DNA of 64,000 nt from contig NZ_BMYR01000005.1 in assembly GCF_014652375.1 (NCBI RefSeq), forward strand, positions 1-64,000. The letters run 5' to 3'. The notes under the pieces are model-generated. The model did not search any database. It saw nothing but the letters and a program-made list of their open reading frames with translations, and was not told the origin of the DNA. Source of the stretch: Alishewanella tabrizica (GTDB taxonomy: Bacteria > Pseudomonadota > Gammaproteobacteria > Enterobacterales > Alteromonadaceae). A program made the translations under genes and the position numbers. Positions 18,423 through 27,602 of this stretch are shown in pieces; positions within the stretch are counted from its first letter, which is position 1; each line of letters starts with the position of its first letter.

Positions 18423-20444
18423 TTGAAGGTTATTTTGGATACTTTTTCGTCGCAAGTAACAGCTGCTCCCTTGTTATGTGTTTCGCCAGCGTTATCGCGA
18501 TTACCTGCTTTAGACACATTGCTTCAAGCGCCAATTTATTATTCACCCTACTGGTTAAGGCAATTTGCACCTGCGTTGTGTCCTCGCGTACCTGAAAATA
18601 CTCAAGCCGTATTAGCGTGGGGGAGAAAGCCTTCTGCGTACAAAGCTGAGCGTGTTGCAGCACGCTTAGGTTTACCCATTTGGCGGGTAGAAGACGGTTT
18701 TTTACGCTCTGTCGAATTAGGCTTATCAAGCCCACCGATGTCTGTGGTCGTGGATGATGTGGGGATTTATTACGATGCCACACGGCCATCACGATTAGAG
18801 CAATTAATTACAGCGCCACTGGATAGCACGCAAGTACATCGGGCTGAGCAACTTATAGCGCTTTGGCAACAAAGTAGAGTTTCAAAATATAACCACAGCC
18901 GTGAGCATGCCGTTCCCGATATGCCGTTTGTATTAGTGATAGATCAAACCTTTGGTGATGCGGCTATTGGTTTTGGCCAAGCGGATGCAAACAGTTTTCA
19001 ACGGATGTTAGACAGCGCCCTTAACTACGACAGTTCGCTTAGGGTGGTGGTAAAAACGCATCCTGATGTGTTTACGGGGAAAAAACAGGGCTATTTTAAA
19101 CCTGAACAATTACAGCATCCGCGCATAACCGTTTTAACCGCGGATATTCATGCGCCCGCGTTGCTAGAAAAAGCGGAGGCGGTATTTTGTGTGACGTCGC
19201 AGATGGGCTTTGAAGCGTTATTGTGGCAAAAACCCGTTTTTACCTTTGGCATGCCATTTTATGCTGGATGGGGCTTAACGCATGATGCGCTTACTGCGCC
19301 GGAGCGCCGCAGTTCCGTTTCACTTACTCAATTGGTGTATGCCGCGCTAGTACGATACCCGCGCTATATTCATCCAGAACGTGTTGAACGTTGTGAAGTA
19401 GAAGAGTTACTCGGGTGGATGGCATTGCAGCGAAGCCAGCGTGAGCGTTTGCCTGCGCAGTTATATGCAGTAAAGCCTTCACGCTGGAAACGGCCAGTAC
19501 TGCGTCGATTTGTGCAAGGCAGCACCTTGCACATGGTACAAGATAGCCATCGTATTCCTGAGTTAGCCTGGGAGTTAAAGTGGGGCACTGCCATTACGCG
19601 AGAGCAAACGGTTAGGGTAGAGGATGGCTTTATTCGCTCAGTGGGGCTTGGTGCAGATATGATTCGCCCATCATCTTGGGTATTTGATTGTATTGGTATG
19701 TATTATGATGCTACCCAGCCTTCTGGCTTAGAGCAGTTATTGCTAAACGCCCGCTTTACGGATAATGAACTGGCACGCGCGCGCAATTTGCAAACCGTAT
19801 TGGTGTCGCAACATGTTACAAAATACAACGTGGGTAAAGGCAGTTGGCTGCGGCCTGAAGCCAAGCGGGTTATTTTAGTTCCTGGTCAAGTTGAGTCGGA
19901 TGCCTCTATTCGTTTAGGATCGCCGGTGTTAAAAACGAATTTACAGTTATTGCGTGCGGTTAAAGCGGCTAATCCAGAGGCATATATTGTTTATAAACCC
20001 CATCCTGATGTGTTAGCGGGGTTACGGATAGCAGGAGAAGCCGACGCAAAACCACAAGCCGATTACGATGAATTGGTGACCGATCAGGATATGGCGCATA
20101 TGTTGGCACACGTTGATGAGGTACACACGTTAACCTCGCTGGCCGGTTTTGAAGCCTTGTTACGCGGTAAAGCTGTCACGTGCTATGGGCAGCCTTTTTA
20201 TGCAGGCTGGGGCTTGACCACCGATGTGTATCCTCCTTTACGCCGTGGCGTGAGTCGCAGAGTGGAGGAGCTGATTGCCGCTACGCTTATTCGGTATCCA
20301 ACTTATATTAGCCGTCTAACGGGGTATTACACCACGCCTGAGCAAGTGATCCGCGAATTAGCCTTATTGCGTCGAAAACAACCTACAACGACACCTCTGT
20401 GGCGAACTTTACTTCGTAAACTACAACAATGCTATCGCACTTAA
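18423..20444 (+). CDS. kpsC: KpsC-type capsular polysaccharide beta-Kdo transferase (two-domain)
   Basis: The 673-residue protein is an internal duplication typical of KpsC. The first half has VLAWGRKPSAYKAER, VEDGFLRSVELG, DDVGIYYDATRPSRLEQL and FYAGWGLT. The second half has VEDGFIRSVGLG, GMYYDATQPSGLEQLL, KPHPDVLAG and FYAGWGLTTD. In Group 2 capsules KpsC adds alternating beta-Kdo residues to a phosphatidylglycerol anchor. Its usual partner KpsS and the KpsMTED exporter are not in this window. The start is a non-ATG codon: TTG at 18423 is the best candidate, and no in-frame ATG lies near the N-terminus. It is followed by a palindromic repeat and then wzi. Confidence 0.92.
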   Translation: MKVILDTFSSQVTAAPLLCVSPALSRLPALDTLLQAPIYYSPYWLRQFAPALCPRVPENTQAVLAWGRKPSAYKAERVAARLGLPIWRVEDGFLRSVELGLSSPPMSVVVDDVGIYYDATRPSRLEQLITAPLDSTQVHRAEQLIALWQQSRVSKYNHSREHAVPDMPFVLVIDQTFGDAAIGFGQADANSFQRMLDSALNYDSSLRVVVKTHPDVFTGKKQGYFKPEQLQHPRITVLTADIHAPALLEKAEAVFCVTSQMGFEALLWQKPVFTFGMPFYAGWGLTHDALTAPERRSSVSLTQLVYAALVRYPRYIHPERVERCEVEELLGWMALQRSQRERLPAQLYAVKPSRWKRPVLRRFVQGSTLHMVQDSHRIPELAWELKWGTAITREQTVRVEDGFIRSVGLGADMIRPSSWVFDCIGMYYDATQPSGLEQLLLNARFTDNELARARNLQTVLVSQHVTKYNVGKGSWLRPEAKRVILVPGQVESDASIRLGSPVLKTNLQLLRAVKAANPEAYIVYKPHPDVLAGLRIAGEADAKPQADYDELVTDQDMAHMLAHVDEVHTLTSLAGFEALLRGKAVTCYGQPFYAGWGLTTDVYPPLRRGVSRRVEELIAATLIRYPTYISRLTGYYTTPEQVIRELALLRRKQPTTTPLWRTLLRKLQQCYRT

Positions 20445-20462
20445 CCGCATCCCCATCTCACG

Positions 20463-20524
20463 CGACTTATCCAAACAACTCCGGTGTCGACTCCGGTACA
20501 TTGCCGTAGCTGTGTGGATAAGTC
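20463..20524. repeat. palindromic intergenic repeat (copy 2) with DnaA-box 9-mer
   Basis: Arms 20464-20483 and 20505-20524 pair at 17 of 20 positions. Within it, units starting CGACTT, CAACTCC and CGACTCC begin at 20463, 20476 and 20488, a 12-13 base spacing like that of the array at 55201. The right arm contains TGTGGATAA, an exact DnaA-box consensus. It sits between kpsC and wzi and could act as a terminator, though no U-run follows. Confidence 0.65.
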
Positions 20525-20598
20525 TGCACTTGTTTGTCGAGGGCGGCTCTGCTAGCATACTTGGGTGAATTTTATGAACAGGATGTCGCGGGTTTATA

Positions 20599-21957
20599 AT
20601 GCGTTGTAACATTATTTTAGTTTTAGCTTCTGCATCTTTGTTTATGACCGCGCCGCTAAAAGCTGCGCCTTGGGTGAATACTGACGATCAGTATTTGCGT
20701 AGTAGTATTCAGTTATTGGCGGATGCTGGACAAATCCGCACCGCGGTAAATACCTTTCCCTTAATGTGGCGACCTTTGTTGCAAGATCTTGCCCGTATTG
20801 ATACCTCTTCACTTAACGATACTCAACTTTTAGCCTATACCCGCTTGTTAACAGCAGCCCGTTTTGCGCAGCAAGAGACGATGACGTCATTAGCGCTGAG
20901 TGGCAGTACTGATCCCTTTGGTTTGTCTGATGGTGGCAATGCGTATCAAGAGCAAGCTAAAGTATCGCTTGGCACCGAGCTTAAAGGACATAATTGGTCG
21001 GCTGGCGTTTTTAAACAGTTTCGTGATAAAGCCTACGACAGCAATTTGTATACTGACAATAAGACACATTGGGATGGCAGTTACAGTGCCTATACATTGG
21101 GGAATTGGGTGTTAATGGCGGGGGTTGTGCCACAGTGGTGGGGGCCAGCACAGCATCAAAGTTTTTTGTTTGATAACCAAAGCAGGCCAGCCAAAAGCGT
21201 GCAAGTAAGCCGATTAAATGCCAATGAGTTACTAGGTAATGCGGTAAGCTGGCTTGGTCCAATACATGTAAATGTGCAAATTGGGGAGTATGCCGGTACG
21301 GCGGTATTACGGCACGCACGTTATGGTGCAGCACGGGCGAATTTTCGACCGATACCCTCGTTAGAAATTGGTGGCTCACTAGTAAGATTACGCCCTTATC
21401 CTGAGCAATTAGCAAGCATTCCTGCGTTGTTTGAACGTTACACGGTGGCAGATAGCACAACGGTGGGTATTGATGTGCAATGGCGACAAGGTGATTGGTC
21501 GTTGTATTCTGAGTTATCGTCACAGCGCACAGGCGAGATTAGTCAGGGCTGGTTGTTGGGCGCGCAATGGCATTTTGGTCATGAGTCATTGTTACTAAAC
21601 GCCTTTGCTGAATTACAGCATATCCCAGAAAAATACCAATATTGGTTGAGTTTGCAACCAAATGAAGCCTTAGCACAACCTAAGCGCATGATCACTTTGG
21701 GTATTAAAGCTTACATGCCGCAAGGGCACGCGGCATATGCCAAGATTTCACTTGTAGATGACAGTGATAAAGTGATTCAACTGGTCGAGGAAACATCTTA
21801 TCTATCGGATCCCATCTCGCTTCACTCTGGTATTCAGCTACCTGTTTTGGGTGGGTTGTTAAGTTTAGATTATAGACTGCAGCACGGCGACAATGTGCTT
21901 AGCAACCAAACGGAATTTACCCACCGCGCAGGCGCTACCTGGGAATGGCGTTGGTAG
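20599..21957 (+). CDS. wzi: capsule assembly protein Wzi, outer-membrane beta-barrel
   Basis: The 452-residue protein has a signal peptide (cleavage near APLKAAPW), then helical DDQYLRSSIQLLADAG and many amphipathic beta strands ending in an aromatic residue (GATWEWRW), as expected of an outer-membrane barrel. Segments such as WSAGVFKQF, VPQWWGPAQHQSFLFDNQS and ANFRPIPSLEIGGS are characteristic of the Wzi family, which helps anchor capsule at the cell surface. It lies between kpsC and rfaH, apparently in its own transcription unit. Assignment to Wzi is good by pattern; the polysaccharide it binds is unknown. Confidence 0.88.
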   Translation: MRCNIILVLASASLFMTAPLKAAPWVNTDDQYLRSSIQLLADAGQIRTAVNTFPLMWRPLLQDLARIDTSSLNDTQLLAYTRLLTAARFAQQETMTSLALSGSTDPFGLSDGGNAYQEQAKVSLGTELKGHNWSAGVFKQFRDKAYDSNLYTDNKTHWDGSYSAYTLGNWVLMAGVVPQWWGPAQHQSFLFDNQSRPAKSVQVSRLNANELLGNAVSWLGPIHVNVQIGEYAGTAVLRHARYGAARANFRPIPSLEIGGSLVRLRPYPEQLASIPALFERYTVADSTTVGIDVQWRQGDWSLYSELSSQRTGEISQGWLLGAQWHFGHESLLLNAFAELQHIPEKYQYWLSLQPNEALAQPKRMITLGIKAYMPQGHAAYAKISLVDDSDKVIQLVEETSYLSDPISLHSGIQLPVLGGLLSLDYRLQHGDNVLSNQTEFTHRAGATWEWRW

Positions 21958-22056
21958 TGTTTTTTTTGTTAAATTCCATCCAGTTCACCGTGAATTTCTT
22001 GACGCGGTGCTATTATCACAATACCATCCGCGCAGCGAGTTAGGAGAGTGACGACT

Positions 22057-22551
22057 ATGGACAGTTGGTTGGTAATTTACAGTAAAGCGCGTGAAGAAGC
22101 ACGTGCCCAAGCGCATCTACAGAATCAAGGTTTTGAAACCTTTTCTCCTGTTTTTTATGCCCGAAAAAATCGTGCGGGTAAAGCCATTATCCACACTGAG
22201 CCACTCTTTCCCCGTTATGTGTTTGTGAAGTTTCCGTCAGTGCCAAATTTATCGACTATTCGCAGTACGCGTGGCGTAGCGGGTTTAGTAAAATTTGGTA
22301 ATGAACTGGCTAAGGTACCCGATTCGCTTATTACCACATTACGACATAACCAATTGGCTTTAGAGCAAGTTCCTGCAACACAGCTATTTAAAAAGGGTGA
22401 CACCTTAGCCATTTTAGCGGGCCCATTTGCGCATTTAAATGGTGTGTTTGAGATGGCAGATGGCGAGCATAGAAGTATTATTTTGCTTAAATTTTTAGGT
22501 CAATCACTACAGTTAAGTGTTGAAAACACCGTTTTAAGCAGAGCAAATTAA
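22057..22551 (+). CDS. rfaH: transcription antitermination factor RfaH
   Basis: RfaH is a NusG paralogue recruited to RNA polymerase paused at ops sites; it suppresses termination in long polysaccharide operons and recruits ribosomes. The 164-residue protein begins MDSWLVIYSKAREE and has QGFETFSPVFY, EPLFPRYVFVKF, STRGVAGLVKFG and a C-terminal KOW-like domain (KKGDTLAILAGPFAHLNGVF). The ATG at 22057 fits the RfaH N-terminus and the AGGAG at 22042-22046; a GTG at 22048 is less likely. A perfect ops element lies about 125 bases downstream of its stop, at the start of the exporter operon, so the regulator and its target are adjacent. Confidence 0.95.
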   Translation: MDSWLVIYSKAREEARAQAHLQNQGFETFSPVFYARKNRAGKAIIHTEPLFPRYVFVKFPSVPNLSTIRSTRGVAGLVKFGNELAKVPDSLITTLRHNQLALEQVPATQLFKKGDTLAILAGPFAHLNGVFEMADGEHRSIILLKFLGQSLQLSVENTVLSRAN

Positions 22552-22556
22552 CGTTA

Positions 22557-22588
22557 CGTGGCAAAAGTTGTTAAGAATTTTTGCCGCG
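22557..22588 (+). terminator. hairpin after rfaH
   Basis: CGTGGCAAAA (22557-22566) pairs with TTTTGCCGCG (22579-22588) with one G-T pair, loop 12 bases, six bases after the rfaH stop. No U-tract follows, so it may be a weak or Rho-assisted terminator that separates rfaH from the next operon. Confidence 0.45.
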
Positions 22589-22623
22589 ATAGAAATACAA
22601 CAGGTCGGCAGGGCGTTTTGCGT

Positions 22624-22629
22624 TATACT
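22624..22629 (+). promoter_or_regulatory. probable -10 element of the polysaccharide operon
   Basis: TATACT differs from the consensus at one base. It lies about 47 bases upstream of the ops element and 110 upstream of the first start codon, which is the layout expected for an RfaH-controlled leader. No good -35 hexamer is visible 16-18 bases upstream, so the promoter may be weak or activator-dependent. Confidence 0.4.
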
Positions 22630-22675
22630 CCCTTGCCTTGAGCCATATTTCCAGCATTGGGGCGCCTAACTCATG

Positions 22676-22687
22676 GGCGGTAGCGTG
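22676..22687 (+). promoter_or_regulatory. ops element (RfaH recruitment site)
   Basis: GGCGGTAGCGTG matches the enterobacterial ops sequence at all 12 positions. It lies in the leader between the rfaH gene and the start codon at 22739. The upstream CAGCATTGGGGCG context recalls JUMPStart leaders. In E. coli, RNA polymerase pauses here and RfaH binds the exposed non-template strand. The site implies that the long operon running from 22739 is RfaH-dependent. No other copy of GGCGGTAG was noticed in the window. Confidence 0.93.
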
Positions 22688-22738
22688 TCTGGAAGCTGGC
22701 TAATTATTCAGCATAAATCTCAAAACGGAAGCAAGTTA

Positions 22739-25501
22739 ATGAGTTTGTCTACACGTTTTTTTCGTAAATTGCTGGTCAGCACGGCCGCACTCATGATGGC
22801 AGCCAGTGCCTTTGCTCAACAGCCCACTGCCGCGCAAATAGAGCAGTTTCAGCGCTTACCCAAAGCCCAACAAGAAGCGTTAGCAAAACAATATGGAGTG
22901 GATTTGTCGAGTATCACGGGTGGCAGTTCAGCTAACCGTTTACAAAGCAACAGTGTAGATAAACTGCAACCTGCAGCAAATAGTAACGATATGCTACTTA
23001 TGCAAGCCTTGGCGGATCTTGAGGATAAACGTAAAACACCGTTATCTGATGAGCCAGCGAAGCTGCGCCGTTTTGGTGAGAATTTATTTGATGCGCAAAT
23101 CAGTACCTTTGCGCCGGTAAGTAACGCGCCGGTACCCGATAATTATCGACTTGGGCCAGACGATACTTTGTTGCTGCAATTATATGGTAAACAAAGCGAT
23201 AATTATGAGCTTGTGGTGAACCGCGAGGGCAGTGTGAACCTGCCTGATTTAGGGCCTGTGAATGTAGTGGGGTTAACGTTCACCGAAGCCAGTAGCTTAA
23301 TTCGTAATCGGATCAGCGAAGCAAACATTGGCTTGCAAGCTGCGGTAACCATGGGAAAGCTTCGCACTATTAATGTGTTTGTAGCAGGGGAAGCGGCTAA
23401 TCCAGGGATGTATGCGGTATCGGCGTTGACCTCTGTCACGCAGGCGTTATTTGTGTCTGGTGGGGTTTCTGATATTGGTAGCTTGCGCGACATTCGAGTC
23501 ACCCGTAATGGTAAAGTAACTGCGCGATTCGATTTATACGATTTGCTGTTAAAAGGAAATAACGCAAACGATATTACGCTGCAGCACGGTGATGTTGTGT
23601 TTGTTGCGCCTGCTGGTGCGGTGGTTGCCATAGAAGGTGAAGTTCGTCGCCCTGCGTATTATGAATTGGCGCAAGGTGAAACCTTAGGACAATTATTAAC
23701 GATGGCTGGCGGTTTGCAAGCGTCAGCGCATGTGAATGCGGTGTCTTTGCAACGTTCAGGCCCAAATGGACGTGAATTAGTAAACTTAAATTTAAACGAA
23801 ACCAGTGCGCAAAACTTTGCACTACGTTCAGGTGATAAGCTGGTAGTGCCATTACTCTCGCAGCGCGTTCGCGATCAAGTAACCATCGTTGGTGCGGTAT
23901 CTCGCCCTGGTAGTTATGCTTGGAAAACGGGCATGCAGTTACATCATTTACTCGGCAATGTGTGGTCAGATTTATTAAACAGCACAGATACCGATTATGC
24001 TTTAGTGGTGCGCCGCATTAATAATCGCGGTGATGTTGAGGTAATGCAATTTAACTTATTGGATGCTGTCGATACTAGTCAATCGGTTGACTTTAGTCCG
24101 CTTACGCTACAACCTCAAGATATCGTATTGGTGTTTCACGAGGTCAATCAAGCATTTGAACGTGAGAAGCTAAACAGTTTTATACGTAAAGCGGTACAGA
24201 CCAAATTAACCCACTTTACTGAAAATGCATTACTGTCGGGTGATATTACGGCAACCTTCTTTAAACAAATAGAAAGCAGTAGTGCGTTAATTGCCAGCAC
24301 CCAATATAGATTTGAAGATAATGCGTTAACTGAGCCAGCTTTAATTGAAAGTTTTGTGGCGAATATGCTGCAACAACTGTATGTCAATCCAGAATATCTG
24401 GCGTTGTCTAAGCATTTTACACGTCGTGAATTGTTGTATCCCTTATTACAAACGTTAAGCAAGCAAAGTACCGACCGCCGCGTTATTCCTATTGTATCGG
24501 TGAGTGGCGACGTAAAAGTACCAGGTGAATATCCCTTACCCGTTAACGGCAATGTGGCCATGCTAATTGAAGCTGCGGCAGGCTTGAATAGTTCGGCGTA
24601 TTTACCCCGCGCGGAACTAAGCCGCTTTTTGGCGCAGCAAGTTGAACGCAATGGTGTTGAACAACAAAATATTAATATTGATTTAGGTGCTATTTTAAGT
24701 GGCGAGCAACAAGATGTAACCTTGGCCAGTCGTGATCGCGTAAATGTGTTTACTACGCCAGATTGGTCTCAAGTACGCCTAGTGAATATTCGTGGCGAAG
24801 TTCGTTTTCCAGGCGCTTATCAAGTATTAAAGGGCGAAAAATTATCAGATGTCATTAAACGTGCAGGTGGCTTTACTTCAGACGCATATCCCTATGGTGC
24901 AGTATTTACCCGTGAAGCCATTAAAAATCGTGAGGCTGAGCAAGCTGCTAAGTTATTAGAACAGCTAAAGTCTGATGTGGCTAGCCGTGCACTTACGTCA
25001 CAAAACACGCTACAAGTTGCAACTGGTGGATCACCCTTGGCATTGCTTAATGAGCTGCAAACACTAGAGCCTGTTGGGCGCATGGTGGTGGATCTTGAGC
25101 AAATTGCGCTGGGGAAAGCAGATTACGATATTGAAGTAGAGCATCAAGATAGCTTATTTATCCCACGTAACCAAACCTCAGTAACGATTATGGGCGAGGT
25201 ACAACACCCTGGTTCACATCGCTTCCGCACCGGTTTAAATGTGAATGATTATTTAGCTTTAGCGGGCGGAGCACGTAAACGCGCTGATGATAAGCGAGTA
25301 TTTGTTATTCGTGCCGATGGCTCGGTAATGATCCCAAATCAAAGCCGCTGGTTTAGTGCGTCAAGTGATGAGTTAAAGCCTGGTGACACCATTATTATGC
25401 CATTGGATACCGAATACAAAGATGGCTTAAGTATGTGGGCACAAGTAACGCAGATTTTTTATCAAACCGCCGTTGCCATTGCTGCACTGAACTCATTTTA
25501 A
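22739..25501 (+). CDS. large SLBB-domain polysaccharide export protein (Wza-like)
   Basis: The 920-residue periplasmic/outer-membrane protein has a signal peptide (MSLSTRFFRKLLVSTAALMM, cleavage near ASAFAQQ). A Poly_export domain follows (DNYRLGPDDTLLLQLYGK, about 140-240), then a series of SLBB domains (for example VAGEAANPGMYAV, IEGEVRRPAYYEL, IVGAVSRPGSYAW, VSGDVKVPGEYPL, IRGEVRFPGAYQV, IMGEVQHPGSHRF). It is far longer than E. coli Wza (about 380) because of the extra SLBB repeats, a form common in Vibrio and Alteromonadales relatives. No lipobox is seen. A longer start at 22673 is rejected because it overlaps the ops element. It begins the RfaH-controlled operon. Confidence 0.9.
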   Translation: MSLSTRFFRKLLVSTAALMMAASAFAQQPTAAQIEQFQRLPKAQQEALAKQYGVDLSSITGGSSANRLQSNSVDKLQPAANSNDMLLMQALADLEDKRKTPLSDEPAKLRRFGENLFDAQISTFAPVSNAPVPDNYRLGPDDTLLLQLYGKQSDNYELVVNREGSVNLPDLGPVNVVGLTFTEASSLIRNRISEANIGLQAAVTMGKLRTINVFVAGEAANPGMYAVSALTSVTQALFVSGGVSDIGSLRDIRVTRNGKVTARFDLYDLLLKGNNANDITLQHGDVVFVAPAGAVVAIEGEVRRPAYYELAQGETLGQLLTMAGGLQASAHVNAVSLQRSGPNGRELVNLNLNETSAQNFALRSGDKLVVPLLSQRVRDQVTIVGAVSRPGSYAWKTGMQLHHLLGNVWSDLLNSTDTDYALVVRRINNRGDVEVMQFNLLDAVDTSQSVDFSPLTLQPQDIVLVFHEVNQAFEREKLNSFIRKAVQTKLTHFTENALLSGDITATFFKQIESSSALIASTQYRFEDNALTEPALIESFVANMLQQLYVNPEYLALSKHFTRRELLYPLLQTLSKQSTDRRVIPIVSVSGDVKVPGEYPLPVNGNVAMLIEAAAGLNSSAYLPRAELSRFLAQQVERNGVEQQNINIDLGAILSGEQQDVTLASRDRVNVFTTPDWSQVRLVNIRGEVRFPGAYQVLKGEKLSDVIKRAGGFTSDAYPYGAVFTREAIKNREAEQAAKLLEQLKSDVASRALTSQNTLQVATGGSPLALLNELQTLEPVGRMVVDLEQIALGKADYDIEVEHQDSLFIPRNQTSVTIMGEVQHPGSHRFRTGLNVNDYLALAGGARKRADDKRVFVIRADGSVMIPNQSRWFSASSDELKPGDTIIMPLDTEYKDGLSMWAQVTQIFYQTAVAIAALNSF

Positions 25502-25550
25502 ATAACGATTTATGCCTTGCTGATTACCAACAAGGCACTGTAGGAATGTT

Positions 25551-26474
25551 ATGACAGAACAACAACACACGCCGCTGGCTGACGACGAAATTGATTTGCG
25601 AGAGCTTTTTAAAGCGTTATGGCAGGGTAAATGGATTATTATTGTAACAACACTGTTGTTCAGTGTTGCGGCTGTTTTTTATGCGCTTAGCTTACCCAAC
25701 ATTTATAAAAGTGAAGTGACGCTAGCACCGGTTTCAGAAGAGTCGGGTTTAAAAATTCCTGGTCAACTAGGTGGGTTAGCTGCACTAGCTGGCGTAAATC
25801 TAGGGGGCATGGGAGGGGGAGATAAAACGGGTTTGGCATTAGAGATATTAAAATCGCGAGATTTTATCAGCCGTTTTATCGAGCAGAATGATTTGTATTT
25901 ACCGATAATGGCAGCAGAGGGTTGGGACAGAACAACGGACCAACTGCTGTGGGACCCGAAAATTTACAATGAAAGCAGTGAGCAGTGGGTGCGCAAAGTA
26001 AAAGTGCCATTTCAACCCAAGCCAAGCAATCTCGAAACCTTTGATGAGTTTAGAAAGCTCTTTTCCGTAGACCAGGATAAAACCTCAGGTATGGTAAAGC
26101 TTAGTGTTGAACATTTCTCACCTTATTTAGCCAAAGCTTGGGCTGACAAACTGGTAACGGCTATTAACGACGAAATGCGCGAGCGGGAGCTAACAGAGGC
26201 CGAGCGCAGCATTGCTTATTTAAACACTCAAATTTCTCAAACTAATATAGCAGATGTGCGCAGTATGCTGTTTTCATTAATTGAAGAGCAAACGAAAACG
26301 GTTATGTTGGCTAATGTTCGTGATGAATATGTATTTAAAACTATTGATCCTGCAGTTGTCTCAGAGAATAAGGCAAAGCCGGCCAGAGCCTTAATTGTGG
26401 TATTGGCGATATTGCTTGGCGCTATGTTGTCAGCATTAGTTGTATTAGTTCGTTATTTCCCTAAAAAGAATTAG
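25551..26474 (+). CDS. Wzz-family polysaccharide chain length determinant
   Basis: The 307-residue inner-membrane protein has a short cytoplasmic N-terminus (DEIDLRELFKALWQGKW), a first membrane helix (about 28-48), and a periplasmic domain with the Gly-rich IPGQLGGLAALAGV segment. A second helix lies near the C-terminus (about 283-302), preceded by the proline-containing VVSENKAKPARA. This is the PCP1/Wzz layout, with no C-terminal tyrosine kinase. It would set the modal length of a Wzy-polymerised glycan. AGGA lies five bases before the ATG. It is followed by wecB after three bases. Confidence 0.9.
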   Translation: MTEQQHTPLADDEIDLRELFKALWQGKWIIIVTTLLFSVAAVFYALSLPNIYKSEVTLAPVSEESGLKIPGQLGGLAALAGVNLGGMGGGDKTGLALEILKSRDFISRFIEQNDLYLPIMAAEGWDRTTDQLLWDPKIYNESSEQWVRKVKVPFQPKPSNLETFDEFRKLFSVDQDKTSGMVKLSVEHFSPYLAKAWADKLVTAINDEMRERELTEAERSIAYLNTQISQTNIADVRSMLFSLIEEQTKTVMLANVRDEYVFKTIDPAVVSENKAKPARALIVVLAILLGAMLSALVVLVRYFPKKN

Positions 26475-26477
26475 TTA

Positions 26478-27596
26478 ATGAAAGTATTAACTGCATTTGG
26501 TACCCGGCCAGAAGCTATTAAAATGGCGCCACTAGTACATGCACTGGCAACTGATAGCCGTTTCGATGCTAAGGTTTGTGTTACTGCGCAGCATCGTGAA
26601 ATGTTAGATCAGGTATTGGCATTATTTGAAATAACGCCGGACTATGATTTAAATATCATGAAAGCCGGCCAAACCCTTACTGATACCACCAATAATATTC
26701 TTAAAGGCTTGCAACCGGTACTGGCTGAGTTTAAGCCAGATGTGGTTCTGGTGCATGGTGATACAGCCACTACACTGGCGGCGTCTTGAGCCGCTTATTA
26801 TCAGCAAATAAAAGTAGGACATGTAGAAGCGGTTTTGCGCACTGGCAATATTTACAGCCCTTGGCCAGAAGAAGGTAATCGTAAACTAACTGGTGCCTTA
26901 GCCAGTTTTCATTTTGCTCCTACCGCAACTTCTCAGCAAAACTTACTGGCTGAAAATGTTAATGTTGCCAGTATCAGCGTTACCGGTAATACCGTTATTG
27001 ATGCCTTGCTGCTGGTAAAACAGATAATAGAACAGAATACTGAGCTTGCGTCATCACTAGTCAGCCGTTACTCCTTTTTAGATAGCAGCAAAAAAATGGT
27101 ACTGGTAACTGGTCATCGTCGCGAGAGATTCGGCGGCGGTTTTGAGCGTATATGTGAAGCATTGCGGCGAATTGCGATTAAATTTCCGGATAGCCAAATC
27201 GTCTATCCGGTGCATTTAAATCCTAATGTCCAAGAGCCGGTAAATCGCCTGTTAGCAGGCTTAGGCAATATATTTTTAATTGAGCCGCAAGACTATTTGC
27301 CTTTTGTATACTTGATGACTCGCGCACATATTATTCTGACAGATTCTGGCGGTATTCAAGAAGAAGCGCCGTCACTTGGCAAACCGGTATTAGTAATGCG
27401 TGATACCTCCGAACAGTCAGAAGCGGTTATTGCAGGAACGGTAAAGTTAGTAGCTACTGGCATTGAAAAAATCACCAATGAAGTAATCAATTTGTTTACT
27501 TATGATACTGCATATAACAGCATGAGCCGCGCTCACAATCCTTATGGTGACGGCAAAGCCTGTCAACGCATTCTCGATAAGCTTATTCAAGGTTAG
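26478..27596 (+). pseudogene. wecB: UDP-N-acetylglucosamine 2-epimerase, interrupted by in-frame TGA
   Basis: The reading frame would encode about 372 residues, the normal WecB length, making UDP-ManNAc from UDP-GlcNAc. N-terminal [40 protein letters not shown] and [16 protein letters not shown] are all recognisable. At codon 104 (26787-26789) TGA stands where homologues have Leu ([12 protein letters not shown] then AAYYQQ). A few codons later the usual VEAGLRTG reads VEAVLRTG, losing a strongly conserved Gly. Frame is otherwise intact to the end. Either this is a young pseudogene, or it is rescued by read-through or re-initiation; a sequencing error would not explain the second change. Confidence 0.88.
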
Positions 27597-27602
27597 TAAT
27601 AC

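Noticed and set aside
22673-22738. N-terminal extension of the SLBB exporter
   Set aside because: It overlaps the ops element, and the ATG at 22739 gives a normal signal peptide.
23203-23852. Two antisense ORFs inside the SLBB gene
   Set aside because: Composition follows the sense gene; no ribosome sites or protein families recognised.
26835-27596. Separate gene for the second half of wecB
   Set aside because: It is in the same frame as the first half and continues the WecB fold, so it is one interrupted gene.
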